From: Asticcacaulis sp.
Lineage (GTDB): Bacteria; Pseudomonadota; Alphaproteobacteria; Caulobacterales; Caulobacteraceae
Assembly (NCBI RefSeq): GCF_027484505.1
Contig: NZ_JAIXSV010000099.1
Span: 1 to 42,942, forward strand
Length of the DNA stretch: 42,942 nucleotides
Direction: 5' to 3'
The translations under genes were made by a program, and so were the position numbers. Below, one piece after another: positions 26,511-34,533 of the stretch (positions are counted from its first letter, which is position 1; the number at the start of each line of letters is the position of its first letter). The notes under the pieces were generated by a model. It was given only the letters and a program-made list of their open reading frames with translations. It made no database searches and was not told the DNA's origin.

Positions 26511-26582
26511 ATCTCATCACTGTGTATTCTTTTTGTTCCGCTCAGTCTTTTGTTAAGAGGCGCAAACCTATAGAATGGCCCC

Positions 26583-27152
26583 ATGCCCGCTATTGCCTAT
26601 CCCATCGCGCACAACGCGCTCGACATCGTCCTCAACTGGAGTGGGGGTGGGTTGGCTTCCGCTGAGCGCGAACGCGCGGCGAGAGACATGTGCGGCAAGG
26701 ACGTGACCTTTGTACGCGAAACGCTCGATCCGGGCTTTCCCAGCGAAGAAGCGGCACGGGCGCAGTATGAAACCCTGCTGACGCAGCCGTTTGCGACCCT
26801 GATCTGCACGTTTGAGCGGGTGCAGAAACCGCGCCGGGTTGAGCCGCAGATGCGCGACGGCCGCCGCTGGCCCAAGCCCGAAGCGGCTCCGGTGGCGCAA
26901 TGGAAGCTGTGCGTCAGCTACTGGAAGATCGGGACGGCGCGCCCGGCACCTAAGCCGTCATCGGCGATTACCCCGCACCTTCAGGCGCGCGCCGTGCGCA
27001 AAAAAGCGCTGGACGTACCGCTGACCCCTGAGGAGGTGCAGGCTCTGGCCCACGCCCCGCTGATGGCCTACCGCCAGCAAAAGACTCTGGATATGGGCCT
27101 GTTCGAATTCGTCCTGCCGGAAAACCCGGATATTATCATCGCGGATGAGTAG
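26583..27152 (+). CDS. Hypothetical protein (189 aa)
   Basis: No signal peptide or membrane segment; probably cytoplasmic. Notable segments are PIAHNALDIVLNWSGGG at the start, WKLCVSYWKIG in the middle and YRQQKTLDMGLFEFVLPENP near the end. I do not recognise a family. The composition matches the core genome and the frame is free of stops, so I regard it as real. Its TAG stop at 27150-27152 is part of an inverted flank (AGTAGGTTT) around the GxxExxY cassette; the convergent regA stop forms the other half. Confidence 0.75.
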   Translation: MPAIAYPIAHNALDIVLNWSGGGLASAERERAARDMCGKDVTFVRETLDPGFPSEEAARAQYETLLTQPFATLICTFERVQKPRRVEPQMRDGRRWPKPEAAPVAQWKLCVSYWKIGTARPAPKPSSAITPHLQARAVRKKALDVPLTPEEVQALAHAPLMAYRQQKTLDMGLFEFVLPENPDIIIADE

Positions 27153-27158
27153 GTTTTA

Positions 27159-27186
27159 GCCACGAAAAACACGAAAAGGCACGAAA
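27159..27186 (+). repeat. Left 28-bp inverted repeat of the GxxExxY cassette
   Basis: GCCACGAAAAACACGAAAAG followed by GCACGAAA; three CACGAAAA units. Perfect reverse complement of 27575-27602. Confidence 0.9.
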
Positions 27187-27196
27187 AGGGGGAAGC

Positions 27197-27574
27197 GTGC
27201 AGGAACTGCTTTTTAGAGACGAAGTCTTTGCTATTCAGGGTGCCGTTTTCGAAGTCAGCCGCCATATGGGCACAGGCTTTCTGGAAGCGGTTTATCAGGA
27301 ATGTCTGGCCAGAGAGTTTGTCAGACGAGACATTCCTTTTACCGCCCAGAAAATACTGAACCTCGCCTATAAGGGCGAGGTTCTTACTCAGCATTATCAA
27401 CCCGATTTTGTCTGTTACGATCAGATTATCGTAGAGCTGAAATGCGTTTCGGCGATTACCGATGCGCACCGGGCTCAAATACTTAATTACCTGAAAGCAA
27501 CGGACCTACGACTGGGTTTGCTTGTTAATTTCGGCCGTCATCCCAAGGCGCAAATTGAACGATTTGCGCTCTGA
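27197..27574 (+). CDS. GxxExxY protein (PD-(D/E)XK nuclease-like)
   Basis: 125 residues from GTG 27197. The motif that names the family is in HMGTGFLEAVYQECLARE (G-x-x-E-x-x-Y = GFLEAVY). A nuclease-type core follows: QPDFVCYDQIIVELKCVSAI, giving the D...ExK triad (PDDEXK_3, PF13366-like by motif). The C-terminus QILNYLKATDLRLGLLVNFG is also typical. The family's cellular role is, to my knowledge, undefined. The gene fills the space between two perfect 28-bp inverted repeats, and its A+T content is somewhat above that of its neighbours, which fits an acquired cassette. Confidence 0.88.
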   Translation: MQELLFRDEVFAIQGAVFEVSRHMGTGFLEAVYQECLAREFVRRDIPFTAQKILNLAYKGEVLTQHYQPDFVCYDQIIVELKCVSAITDAHRAQILNYLKATDLRLGLLVNFGRHPKAQIERFAL

Positions 27575-27602
27575 TTTCGTGCCTTTTCGTGTTTTTCGTG
27601 GC
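27575..27602 (-). repeat. Right 28-bp inverted repeat of the GxxExxY cassette
   Basis: Exact reverse complement of the left repeat at 27159-27186; begins directly after the TGA stop of the GxxExxY gene. Confidence 0.9.
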
Positions 27603-27607
27603 CAAAC

Positions 27608-28177
27608 CTACTTCGGGGCTTTTTTGGCTAGGATGCGCTGTAGCGTCCGCCGGTGCATGTTCAGGCGGCGGGCGGTTTCCGAGACATTCTGATTACACAG
27701 GGCATAAACGCGCTGAATATGCTCCCAGCGCACGCGGTCGGCCGACATGGGGTTTTCCGGCGGGGCCGGAGCATGGTCTTCGACCGCCAGCAGCGCCTTA
27801 ACGACGTCATCAGCATCGGCGGGCTTGGACAGATAATCCACGGCGCCTGACTTCACCGCCGCCACCGCCGTGGCGATATTGCCGTAGCCGGTCAGCATGA
27901 TGGCGCGCGCATCGGGGCGTTTGGCGTGCAGGGCCTCAACGGCCTTAAGTCCATTGCCGTCTTCGAGGCGCATATCCATCACCCCAAAGGCCGGCGGGCT
28001 GGCCTCGATGACCTTCAACGCCTCGGCCACGCTTTCGACCGCCGTGACGGTGAAGCCGCGGGATTCCAGTGCGCGGGCCAGACGCTGACGAAAGGGTGCA
28101 TCGTCATCCAGCAGCAACAGGGTGCGGTCGGTCAGGGTGGCGATCTTCTGCTCGATGGCGGTTTTCACATCATCCAT
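27608..28177 (-). CDS. regA: Redox response regulator RegA/ActR/PrrA
   Basis: 189 residues. The receiver domain has LLLDDDAPF (acidic pocket), the phosphorylated Asp68 in FGVMDMRL, TGY and KP (DYLSKPAD). A proline linker (APAPPENPMSADRVRWEHIQ) leads to a Fis-type HTH, NVSETARRLNMHRRTLQRIL, which is nearly invariant in this family. It controls respiration, carbon and energy genes in response to RegB. AAGGAG lies six bases upstream. It follows regB on the same strand after a 36-base gap, and converges on the GxxExxY cassette. Confidence 0.95.
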   Translation of the reverse strand: MDDVKTAIEQKIATLTDRTLLLLDDDAPFRQRLARALESRGFTVTAVESVAEALKVIEASPPAFGVMDMRLEDGNGLKAVEALHAKRPDARAIMLTGYGNIATAVAAVKSGAVDYLSKPADADDVVKALLAVEDHAPAPPENPMSADRVRWEHIQRVYALCNQNVSETARRLNMHRRTLQRILAKKAPK

Positions 28178-28213
28178 AACAAGCTCCTTATTCTACGGGG
28201 TAATCTCTGGGGG

Positions 28214-29656
28214 TTAATCTCTGGATAGCGGTGCGATGTCACCGCCAAAATCTTGCGAAACGATCACGTCTATCTGTTCGCGCCGCCACAGGGCGCGCAC
28301 ATAGGCACCGCCGCTGTCGCGATTGCCATAGGTGACGCTGGCACCTGTATGCTCCAGCAGGGTCTTGGCGATAAAGAAGCCCAGACCCATGCCGCCGTGC
28401 ATAGATGTTTCCGGCCGTGAGTCGTGGCCGCGCGTCGAAATATAGGGATCACCGACGCGCGACAGGATTTCCGGCGCGAAGCCGGGACCGTCGTCTTCGA
28501 TCGACAGGGTGACATAGGCCTTGCGGATACGCACGCGGACCCAGACGGCGGTGCGCGCAAAATCAACAGCGTTTTCGACAAAGGCCCCCAGTGCGTGCAG
28601 CCACTCTGGGCGGCGCTTGATCGACACATACTGACCGGGGTCTTCGCCGTCGGGCACCTCGTCCATACTGATTTCGATATGGATGGCCTTGCCTTCGTTG
28701 CGGAAGGGCTGCACCGCCTCTTCGAAAAAGACGCGAAGCGGCATCTGGTCATGGACCTGATCACGGGTTTCCGGTCGGCGGGCGAGGTTTTTGAGGATGT
28801 CACGACAGCGCTGGCTTTGCGAAACCAGCAGTTCGGCGTCTTCATAAAGCGCTGTGCCGGGTTTCAGACTGCGTAGCATTTCGCGCGCCACCACCTGAAT
28901 GGTCCCCAAAGGCGTGCCCAGCTCATGCGCCGCCGCTGCCGCCAGTCCGCCCAGCGCCGACAGGCGGTGTTCCTTTTCCAGAACCGCCTGCGTGGCCGCT
29001 AGCGCCTGCGCCATGCGCTTGGACTCCAGCGCCGCCTGCCACGTATAGCCCGCCGTAAAGACGATGCCGATGATAATGGCGGCCAGAAAGCCCAGACGAT
29101 AGATTTGCGGCAGATGAAACGCTTGCCCGTCCGGCCACGGCAGGGGCAGCGACCAGAAGGCCATGGCACAGGTGGCCAGCACCGCCACCGCCACCACGCC
29201 GAAGCCGTAGCGCGTCGGAAGGTTGGCCGCCGCCACGGTCGCCGGGGCAATCAGCATCAGGCAGAAGGGGTTGTCGAGCCCGCCGGTCACGGCCAGCAGG
29301 GCCGACAGTTGCACGCAGTCAAAGCTCAGTTGCAGGGCCGCATCCCAGTCGTCGAGCCGCTGCCGCCGGTCGTTGAACATCAGAAGCAGATTGAGCCACA
29401 GACTGGCAGCAATCATGGCCAGACAGGGCCACAGGTTCAGATCATGACCAAAGCCGAGCGACACCACGGCGATCATCACGCTCTGGCCCAGTATGGCCAG
29501 CCAGCGCAGACCCACCAGCGTGCGCAGCCTTAAGCCATCGGCCCCGTGCGACAGGGGGACGGGCGAAAAGTCGGCCCAGGAAAAGGGCGTGCGATCTTTT
29601 GCCGCAGCCGGGGGCGCGGTGAAGGAAGACAGGAAACTGATAATCCGTTGGCGCAC
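28214..29656 (-). CDS. regB: Redox sensor histidine kinase RegB/ActS/PrrB
   Basis: 480 residues from GTG 29656. Six membrane helices (about 45-205) contain the quinone-sensing heptad GGLDNPF (125-131). The H-box is AAAAAHELGTPLGT (His244). The redox-active cysteine is in SQRCRDIL (Cys284). The ATPase domain has SIEDDGPGF and GMGLGFFIAKTL. All known sensing residues are intact, so it should respond to ubiquinone and disulfide state and phosphorylate RegA. It is divergent from senC, the classical arrangement. A short direct repeat (TAATCTCTGG, 28201-28210 and 28215-28224) covers its stop codon. Confidence 0.95.
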   Translation of the reverse strand: MRQRIISFLSSFTAPPAAAKDRTPFSWADFSPVPLSHGADGLRLRTLVGLRWLAILGQSVMIAVVSLGFGHDLNLWPCLAMIAASLWLNLLLMFNDRRQRLDDWDAALQLSFDCVQLSALLAVTGGLDNPFCLMLIAPATVAAANLPTRYGFGVVAVAVLATCAMAFWSLPLPWPDGQAFHLPQIYRLGFLAAIIIGIVFTAGYTWQAALESKRMAQALAATQAVLEKEHRLSALGGLAAAAAHELGTPLGTIQVVAREMLRSLKPGTALYEDAELLVSQSQRCRDILKNLARRPETRDQVHDQMPLRVFFEEAVQPFRNEGKAIHIEISMDEVPDGEDPGQYVSIKRRPEWLHALGAFVENAVDFARTAVWVRVRIRKAYVTLSIEDDGPGFAPEILSRVGDPYISTRGHDSRPETSMHGGMGLGFFIAKTLLEHTGASVTYGNRDSGGAYVRALWRREQIDVIVSQDFGGDIAPLSRD

Positions 29657-29759
29657 GTTGCGGGTTCGCCTATAGAACTTGCGGGTATGGCCCCTTTATG
29701 CGCCTTCGTGCCGCATGACCATGTGACACATTTGCGCATCTGAGCAGAGAAGACATAGG

Positions 29760-30371
29760 ATGAATCGCACACGTCTGACAATCATTGCGGTATTGGTGAT
29801 CGGCCTCGGCGCGCTGGCGGTGGCCATGTGGAGTTCGATGCTGGGGCAAAAGCCGGTGGCGAGCCGCACGATCGACTCGGCCTACAGCATCGGTGGGCCG
29901 TTCGCCCTGACCGATCAGTACGGCAAGCCGCAGACGGAAGCGATTTTGAAGGGCAAATGGACCGCGGTCTTCTTCGGCTTCACCTACTGCCCCGACATCT
30001 GCCCGCTGACCCTGCAATCGCTCGATCAGACGCGCAAAAAGCTGGGTAAGGACGGTGAAAACCTGCAATTCGTCTTCATCACGGTCGATCCGGAACGCGA
30101 CACCCCCGAAGCCATGAAGGCCTATCTGGAATCCGGCGGCTTCCCCAGGGGCGTTATCGGCCTGACCGGCACGCCGGAACAGATTGCGGCGGCCGCCCGC
30201 GCCTATCGCGCCACCTACAACAAGGTCGGCGAAGGCAAGGACTACACGATGAACCACACCTCTGTGGTCTATCTGATGAACCCGCGCGGCGAATTTGCTG
30301 TGCCCCTGGCGCACGGTATGCCTATCGACAAAGCCACCAGCGACATCAAGCAGGCGATGAAGGCGTACTGA
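29760..30371 (+). CDS. senC: SCO1/SenC copper chaperone for cytochrome oxidase
   Basis: 203 residues. N-terminal membrane anchor (about 7-25), then a thioredoxin-like periplasmic domain. The copper site is intact: FTYCPDICP (Cys77, Cys81) and the distal histidine in MNHTSVVYLM (His166). FITVDPERDTPE is also typical. It delivers copper to the CuA or CuB site of cytochrome oxidase. It is divergent from regB over 103 bases, the same association seen in photosynthetic and other alphaproteobacteria, where RegBA controls oxidase genes. I see no clear RegA box in the gap. Confidence 0.94.
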   Translation: MNRTRLTIIAVLVIGLGALAVAMWSSMLGQKPVASRTIDSAYSIGGPFALTDQYGKPQTEAILKGKWTAVFFGFTYCPDICPLTLQSLDQTRKKLGKDGENLQFVFITVDPERDTPEAMKAYLESGGFPRGVIGLTGTPEQIAAAARAYRATYNKVGEGKDYTMNHTSVVYLMNPRGEFAVPLAHGMPIDKATSDIKQAMKAY

Positions 30372-30378
30372 AAGGCCT

Positions 30379-30969
30379 TTAATCGTCCAGTCCCAGACCG
30401 TCCATGATCTGCGGGAGGCACGTTTCGATACGTGCGTCCCGCGTTTTCGACTGTTTGGCTGAGGAAAAATGCAGCAGATAGGCGCGCTGACGTCCCGGCG
30501 TCAGGCCAAAAAACGCCTCTTTCAGGGCCGTGTTACCTTCAAGACGTGCGCGAAACTCATCCGGCATCGCAAAGGCTTCGGTCTTTTTGAAATCGACCTT
30601 CAGCCCGGCCTGTTCGACGGTAATCGCGGCTTCGACATAGGCTCTCAGCGTGGCGGCCTTATCCGTGATCTGATCGACGGAGGTAAAGCGAATCTGGCGC
30701 GCCGACTGCACATTTTCGGTCTGCTGGATCAAAAGACCTTGCGGATCGGGCATCAGCGCGCCCTTCATAAACAGCAGGGCGCAATAGTCCTTAAAGCCGT
30801 GCATCAGCACCACATTGGCCTTGCCCAGTGTGTAGCAGGGCTGCCCCCATTTCAGCTCTTCGCCCAGCGGGACCTGACGCAGGATAGCGCGCAAGGCTTC
30901 AAACTCAGCGCGCCAGCGCTCGGCGCGCTGCATAAAGGCATCCACCTTGGGGTTGCGTGCGTTGTCCAT
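30379..30969 (-). CDS. YdeI-like protein with DUF1801 domain
   Basis: 196 residues from ATG 30967-30969 (MDNARNPKVDAFMQRAERW; GAGGC seven bases upstream); an upstream GTG-type extension is not needed. The N-terminal half has the DUF1801 pattern (LKWGQPCYTLGKANVVLMHG, FKDYCALLFMKG). The C-terminal half has the YdeI motif (LTPGRQRAYLLHFSSAKQSK, TRDARIE). Cytoplasmic; function is poorly defined in the family, with links to stress reported for some YdeI proteins. It converges on senC with seven bases between stops. Confidence 0.88.
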   Translation of the reverse strand: MDNARNPKVDAFMQRAERWRAEFEALRAILRQVPLGEELKWGQPCYTLGKANVVLMHGFKDYCALLFMKGALMPDPQGLLIQQTENVQSARQIRFTSVDQITDKAATLRAYVEAAITVEQAGLKVDFKKTEAFAMPDEFRARLEGNTALKEAFFGLTPGRQRAYLLHFSSAKQSKTRDARIETCLPQIMDGLGLDD

Positions 30970-31145
30970 CCTGTTGCCTCGCTGTTTCAATACAGATAGC
31001 CTCACCGCAAATTGGGCCCAAGGGTGGACCTCTGTGCACCTTCACGGCTTTTTGTTTCGCATCTGCGAAGAGAAGACTCGTAACCTCTTGGCAGCATCCT
31101 TATGTTAGCCTTGTCATCACGACAGACGACACGAGTTTTTTTGCA

Positions 31146-32396
31146 ATGCTGTACCTGCTGCATGAGATGGCCTATTATTCCGCCGGTCCCTGGCGCGCCG
31201 TGGCGCAGGCCAGCCGCGACTTCTGGGGCAATAAGGCCAACCCGATTTCCGATACCGAATTCGGGCGCAAGATGTACGCGTCGGCGGAGCTGTTCAGCAC
31301 GGTGACCCGCCGTTATGGCAAGCCTGACTGGCGTCTCGATACGGTCGAAATCAACGGCACGCCGGTGCGGGTTCAGGTGGTGGAGGACTGGGCCTCGCCG
31401 TGGTGCAAGCTGATCCGTTTTCAGCGCGACCCCACCGATCTGCGCCGTGCCGGGGTGAAAAAGCCCGCCCCCGCCGTGCTGGTCGTCGCCCCTTTGTCGG
31501 GCCACTACGCCACCCTGCTGCGCGGCACGGTGCAGGAATTCCTGCTCGATCACGACGTCTATGTCACCGACTGGGTCAATGCGCGTCAGGTGCCGGTGCT
31601 GGAAGGGCGTTTCGACTTCTACAGCTTTATCGACCATGTACGCGACATGTTGCGGGCCATCGGCGCGCGGGCGCACGTCGTCGCCGTCTGTCAGCCGGGG
31701 CCGCCGGTGCTGGCCGCCGCCTGCCTGATGTCGGAAGACAAGGACCCGCTGCGGCCGGCCTCCATGACCTTCATGGGCTCGCCGATTGACGCCCGCTACA
31801 ATCCGACCGTGACCAATGATCTGGCGCAGGAAAAGCCCTTCACCTGGTTCAAGTCGAACATGGTCCACACCGTGCCGCCGCCCTATCCGGGCGTAGGCCG
31901 TCGCGTCTATCCGGGCTTTGTGCAGCTCTATTCCTTCATGAGCATGAACGAGGAACGGCATAAGGACGCCCACTGGGCCTATTTCAATTCTTTGGTCGAT
32001 GATGACGGCGACGGCATCGAAAAGCACCTCGAATTCTACGATGAGTATCTGTCGGTCCTCGACCTGACCGAAGAATTCTATCTTCAGACCATCGACCTGG
32101 TGTTCCAGAAGTTCGCCCTGCCCAAGGGGGAACTGATCCACCACGGCCGCCCGGTCCGCCTTGAGGCTGTCACCGATATCGCCCTGATGACCGTCGAAGG
32201 CGAGAAGGACGATATTTCCGGCGTGGGTCAGACTCAGGCCGCCCATGAGATGTGTAAGAACATCCCGCAGGACATGCGCGAGCTGTATGTGCAGCCGGGG
32301 GCGGGCCATTATGGGGTCTTCAATGGCCGCCGTTTCCGTCAGGAAATCTATCCGCGCATCCGCGACTTCATCGCCCGCAGCGAGGCCGCGCTTTAA
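31146..32396 (+). CDS. phaZ: Intracellular polyhydroxybutyrate depolymerase
   Basis: 416 residues from ATG 31146 (MLYLLHEMAYYSAGPWRAVA, the family start). No signal peptide, so it acts on intracellular PHB granules. The nucleophile is a cysteine in a lipase-box-like VCQPGPP (Cys182), as in the Ralstonia PhaZ type. The acidic residue lies in VEGEKDDISG, and the histidine in PGAGHYGVFNGRR. GSPIDARYNPT is also family-specific. It mobilises stored carbon as 3-hydroxybutyrate. No PHA synthase gene is in the window. The next gene starts directly after its stop. Confidence 0.93.
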   Translation: MLYLLHEMAYYSAGPWRAVAQASRDFWGNKANPISDTEFGRKMYASAELFSTVTRRYGKPDWRLDTVEINGTPVRVQVVEDWASPWCKLIRFQRDPTDLRRAGVKKPAPAVLVVAPLSGHYATLLRGTVQEFLLDHDVYVTDWVNARQVPVLEGRFDFYSFIDHVRDMLRAIGARAHVVAVCQPGPPVLAAACLMSEDKDPLRPASMTFMGSPIDARYNPTVTNDLAQEKPFTWFKSNMVHTVPPPYPGVGRRVYPGFVQLYSFMSMNEERHKDAHWAYFNSLVDDDGDGIEKHLEFYDEYLSVLDLTEEFYLQTIDLVFQKFALPKGELIHHGRPVRLEAVTDIALMTVEGEKDDISGVGQTQAAHEMCKNIPQDMRELYVQPGAGHYGVFNGRRFRQEIYPRIRDFIARSEAAL

Positions 32397-33119
32397 GTGT
32401 TGGGGCTCAAACGGGCAAAACCGGCCTATGAGGGGGGGCAGGTCATCGACTGCGGCGACTTTCGCCTGCGTCTGAAGGTCAATGCCCGCGCCCGGCGTAT
32501 CTCTCTGCGCATCGACAACAAGACGGGCGAGGCGGTGGTGACCGCGCCACGCCCGCGGGATCTGGCGCAGGCCGTTGATTTTGCCCTCAGCCGCACCCAG
32601 TGGATCACCGAACATCAGACGGCGCGGCCCGACAGGCTCCTATTCACACCCGACAGCGATATCCCCTATCTTGGGGCACAACTGCGTCTGGTCCATTCGG
32701 GCAATGCGGCCGCCGCGCGTATGGTCGGCGGCATCCTGACGGCGGGCGGTGAGGGTGAGGCCTTCCACCGCCGCATCGAGCGGTTTTTGCGCAAAGAGGC
32801 GCTGGAATTTGCCCAGACCCATACGGACATCTATGCCCAAAGGCTTGGCTATGCCGATGTGAAGGTGTCGCTGTTCGACGCCAAGGGCCGCTGGGGTTCG
32901 TGCACGCCGGGGCGCAAAGCCATCCGCCTGAGCTGGCGGCTGATCCTCGCGCCGGAGCCGATCTTTGCCTATGTCTGCGCCCACGAAGCTGCGCATCTGA
33001 GGCACCCTGACCATTCCGACCGTTTCTGGGCCGAGGTCGAAGGGCTGTATGGCGATTATAGCGCCGCCCGCCGCTGGCTGAAGACCGAGGGCGTGCAGCT
33101 CTTTGCCTATGGGACTTGA
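32397..33119 (+). CDS. YgjP-like M48-type metallopeptidase
   Basis: 240 residues from GTG 32397, directly after the phaZ stop (TAAGTG), so translation is probably coupled. The N-terminal beta-rich part is ARRISLRIDNKTGEAVVTAP. The zinc motif is HEAAHLRHPDHSDRFW (HExxH at 196-200, third ligand in the following helix). GRWGSCTPGRKAIRLSW is the diagnostic YgjP/DUF45 segment. Predicted cytoplasmic zinc protease; substrates are unknown for the family. Confidence 0.92.
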   Translation: MLGLKRAKPAYEGGQVIDCGDFRLRLKVNARARRISLRIDNKTGEAVVTAPRPRDLAQAVDFALSRTQWITEHQTARPDRLLFTPDSDIPYLGAQLRLVHSGNAAAARMVGGILTAGGEGEAFHRRIERFLRKEALEFAQTHTDIYAQRLGYADVKVSLFDAKGRWGSCTPGRKAIRLSWRLILAPEPIFAYVCAHEAAHLRHPDHSDRFWAEVEGLYGDYSAARRWLKTEGVQLFAYGT

Positions 33120-33139
33120 CTCATCGCGCTAACGCGCGT

Positions 33140-33175
33140 ACTTAACCGATAAGTTATTTAACATTCTGGTTAAGT
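33140..33175. promoter_or_regulatory. Inverted repeat before the ArsR gene, probable autoregulatory operator
   Basis: ACTTAACC (33140-33147) and GGTTAAGT (33168-33175) flank an AT-rich centre that contains GTTA-TT-TAAC. The repeat ends two bases before the ATG of the ArsR-type regulator. The position suits an operator that blocks promoter or ribosome access. Confidence 0.5.
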
Positions 33176-33177
33176 GT

Positions 33178-33576
33178 ATGCCTGCATCTCCCGACCACCT
33201 GTCTGTGACCCTCAATGCCCTGGCCGATCCGACGCGCCGGGCCATTCTGGCGCGACTGTCGCTGGGCGAAACCACGGTCAATGATCTGGCGGAACCGTTC
33301 GATATGAGCCTTCCTGCGGTGTCCAAGCATCTGAAAGTGCTGGAAAAGGCTGGGTTGATCAGCCGGGGCCGCGAAAAGCAGTGGCGCCCCTGCCGGCTGG
33401 AACCGGAACCGCTGAAGGAGGTCGATATGTGGCTCGCCAAATATCGCGCCATGTGGGAGGCGCGGCTTGACCGGCTGGAGGCCTATCTGACCCAGCTTCA
33501 GGCCGCCGCCGATACGCCTGCGCCGCCGGTGGTCAAAGACAAACCCGATGATACCCGGAAGGATGACCGCACATGA
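33178..33576 (+). CDS. ArsR-family regulator of the SRPBCC gene cluster
   Basis: 132 residues. Winged HTH: ALADPTRRAILARLSLGE, then DLAEPFDMSLPAVSKHLKVL and the wing ISRGREKQWRPCRL. It belongs to the type usually found next to AHSA1/SRPBCC genes; no metal-binding cysteine cluster is present. The extra C-terminus is charged (KDKPDDTRKDDRT). Its stop overlaps the next start by four bases (ATGA), so it is coupled to the double-SRPBCC gene. It probably represses its own operon. Confidence 0.93.
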   Translation: MPASPDHLSVTLNALADPTRRAILARLSLGETTVNDLAEPFDMSLPAVSKHLKVLEKAGLISRGREKQWRPCRLEPEPLKEVDMWLAKYRAMWEARLDRLEAYLTQLQAAADTPAPPVVKDKPDDTRKDDRT

Positions 33577-34523
33577 TCACCCTAGCTTCCCGCCCCTCGG
33601 CGATGCTTTCGGATTTCGAGGTGACCTTCCCCAGCGAAATCGACATCGTGATGTTCCGCACCTTCAAGGCGCCGCGCGCTCTGGTCTGGGAGATGTGGAC
33701 GAAGCCGGAGCACGTGCGCCAATGGTGGGGCCCGCACGGTTTCCACAACGATACCTGTGAGATGGATGTACGTCCCGGTGGCCGCTTTCGCCTCGGCATG
33801 GCAGCTCCGGATGGCACGCCCTGCCCCTGCGAAGGGACCTTTGTCGAAGTCGTTGCGCCGGAACGGCTGGTCTATGAAGGGATGCCGCACGTGCATCCGT
33901 GTGGCTCCGGCCTGCCGCCGGAATCGCGCGTGACCATAACCTTCAAGGAGGAGGGGGCGGGCACCCGCCTGACCCTGCACGCGCGCCTTCTGTCGCCGGA
34001 ACGCAAGGATGCGGCCATTGAGCAGGGCTTTGCCGTCGGCTGGGCCGATGCCTTTGAACGCATGGAGACTTTGATGTCGGAACAACCCGCCGGGTTTGAG
34101 ATTGTTACTTCGCACCGCTATGCGGCTTCGCCGGAAGCCCTGTTTGCCCTGTTTGCCGATCCGCAGCACCTCAAGCAGTGGTGGGGGCCTGACGGCTTTA
34201 CCAACACCATCCCGGTGTTTGAATTCCGCGAAGGCGGTGAATTCCGCATCATCATGCACGGGCCGGATGGGCGCGATCACGACAATCACAAGCGCTTCGT
34301 CGAAATTGTCGAGAATGAACGCATCGTCTTCGACCATCTCCAGCCGACGCATCAGTTTCGTATGTCGGTCGAATTCCTCCCGGACGGTGAGCATACTGAC
34401 ATGATCTGGCGCATGGATTTTGCACCCTCCGAACAGGAGGAGCTGCTCAAGACCTTCATTCCGCAGGCCAATGAGCAGAACTTCCTGCGTCTGGATACCT
34501 ATCTGAAAACCGGGAAACTCTAA
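33573..34523 (+). CDS. Tandem SRPBCC (AHSA1-like) protein
   Basis: 316 residues made of two AHSA1-type modules of about 155 residues. Module 1 starts VMFRTFKAPRALVWEMWTKP and has QWWGPHGF; module 2 starts VTSHRYAASPEALFALFADP and has QWWGPDGF. Each module is normally a separate protein, so this is an in-frame fusion or duplication. SRPBCC folds hold a hydrophobic ligand pocket; the ligand is unknown. The gene overlaps the ArsR gene by four bases. Confidence 0.9.
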   Translation: MITLASRPSAMLSDFEVTFPSEIDIVMFRTFKAPRALVWEMWTKPEHVRQWWGPHGFHNDTCEMDVRPGGRFRLGMAAPDGTPCPCEGTFVEVVAPERLVYEGMPHVHPCGSGLPPESRVTITFKEEGAGTRLTLHARLLSPERKDAAIEQGFAVGWADAFERMETLMSEQPAGFEIVTSHRYAASPEALFALFADPQHLKQWWGPDGFTNTIPVFEFREGGEFRIIMHGPDGRDHDNHKRFVEIVENERIVFDHLQPTHQFRMSVEFLPDGEHTDMIWRMDFAPSEQEELLKTFIPQANEQNFLRLDTYLKTGKL

Positions 34524-34533
34524 GGGGGAGCCT

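Larger units (their letters stand above)
27159..27602. mobile_element. GxxExxY cassette with perfect 28-bp inverted ends
   Basis: 444 bases: a 28-bp left repeat (27159-27186), a single gene, and the exact inverted copy (27575-27602). Each end is built from CACGAAAA units about ten bases apart. The gene stop directly abuts the right repeat and its start lies ten bases inside the left one, so the cassette holds nothing but the gene. Flanks AGTAGGTTT and AAACCTACT continue the inversion outward. I see no target-site duplication. That it moves is inferred from its structure and from the ORF-less relative at 20838. Confidence 0.6.

Noticed and set aside
27159-27602. Insertion sequence with transposase
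   Set aside because: The encoded protein is a GxxExxY nuclease-like protein and shows no DDE or other transposase signature; no target duplication is visible.
31002-32615. 537-codon minus-strand frame opposite phaZ
   Set aside because: Shadow of phaZ and the next gene; composition typical of antisense frames and no motif.
33143-33174. CtrA box (TTAA-N7-TTAA) before the ArsR gene
   Set aside because: The TTAA pairs are eight bases apart, not seven, and the palindromic arrangement fits a repressor operator better.
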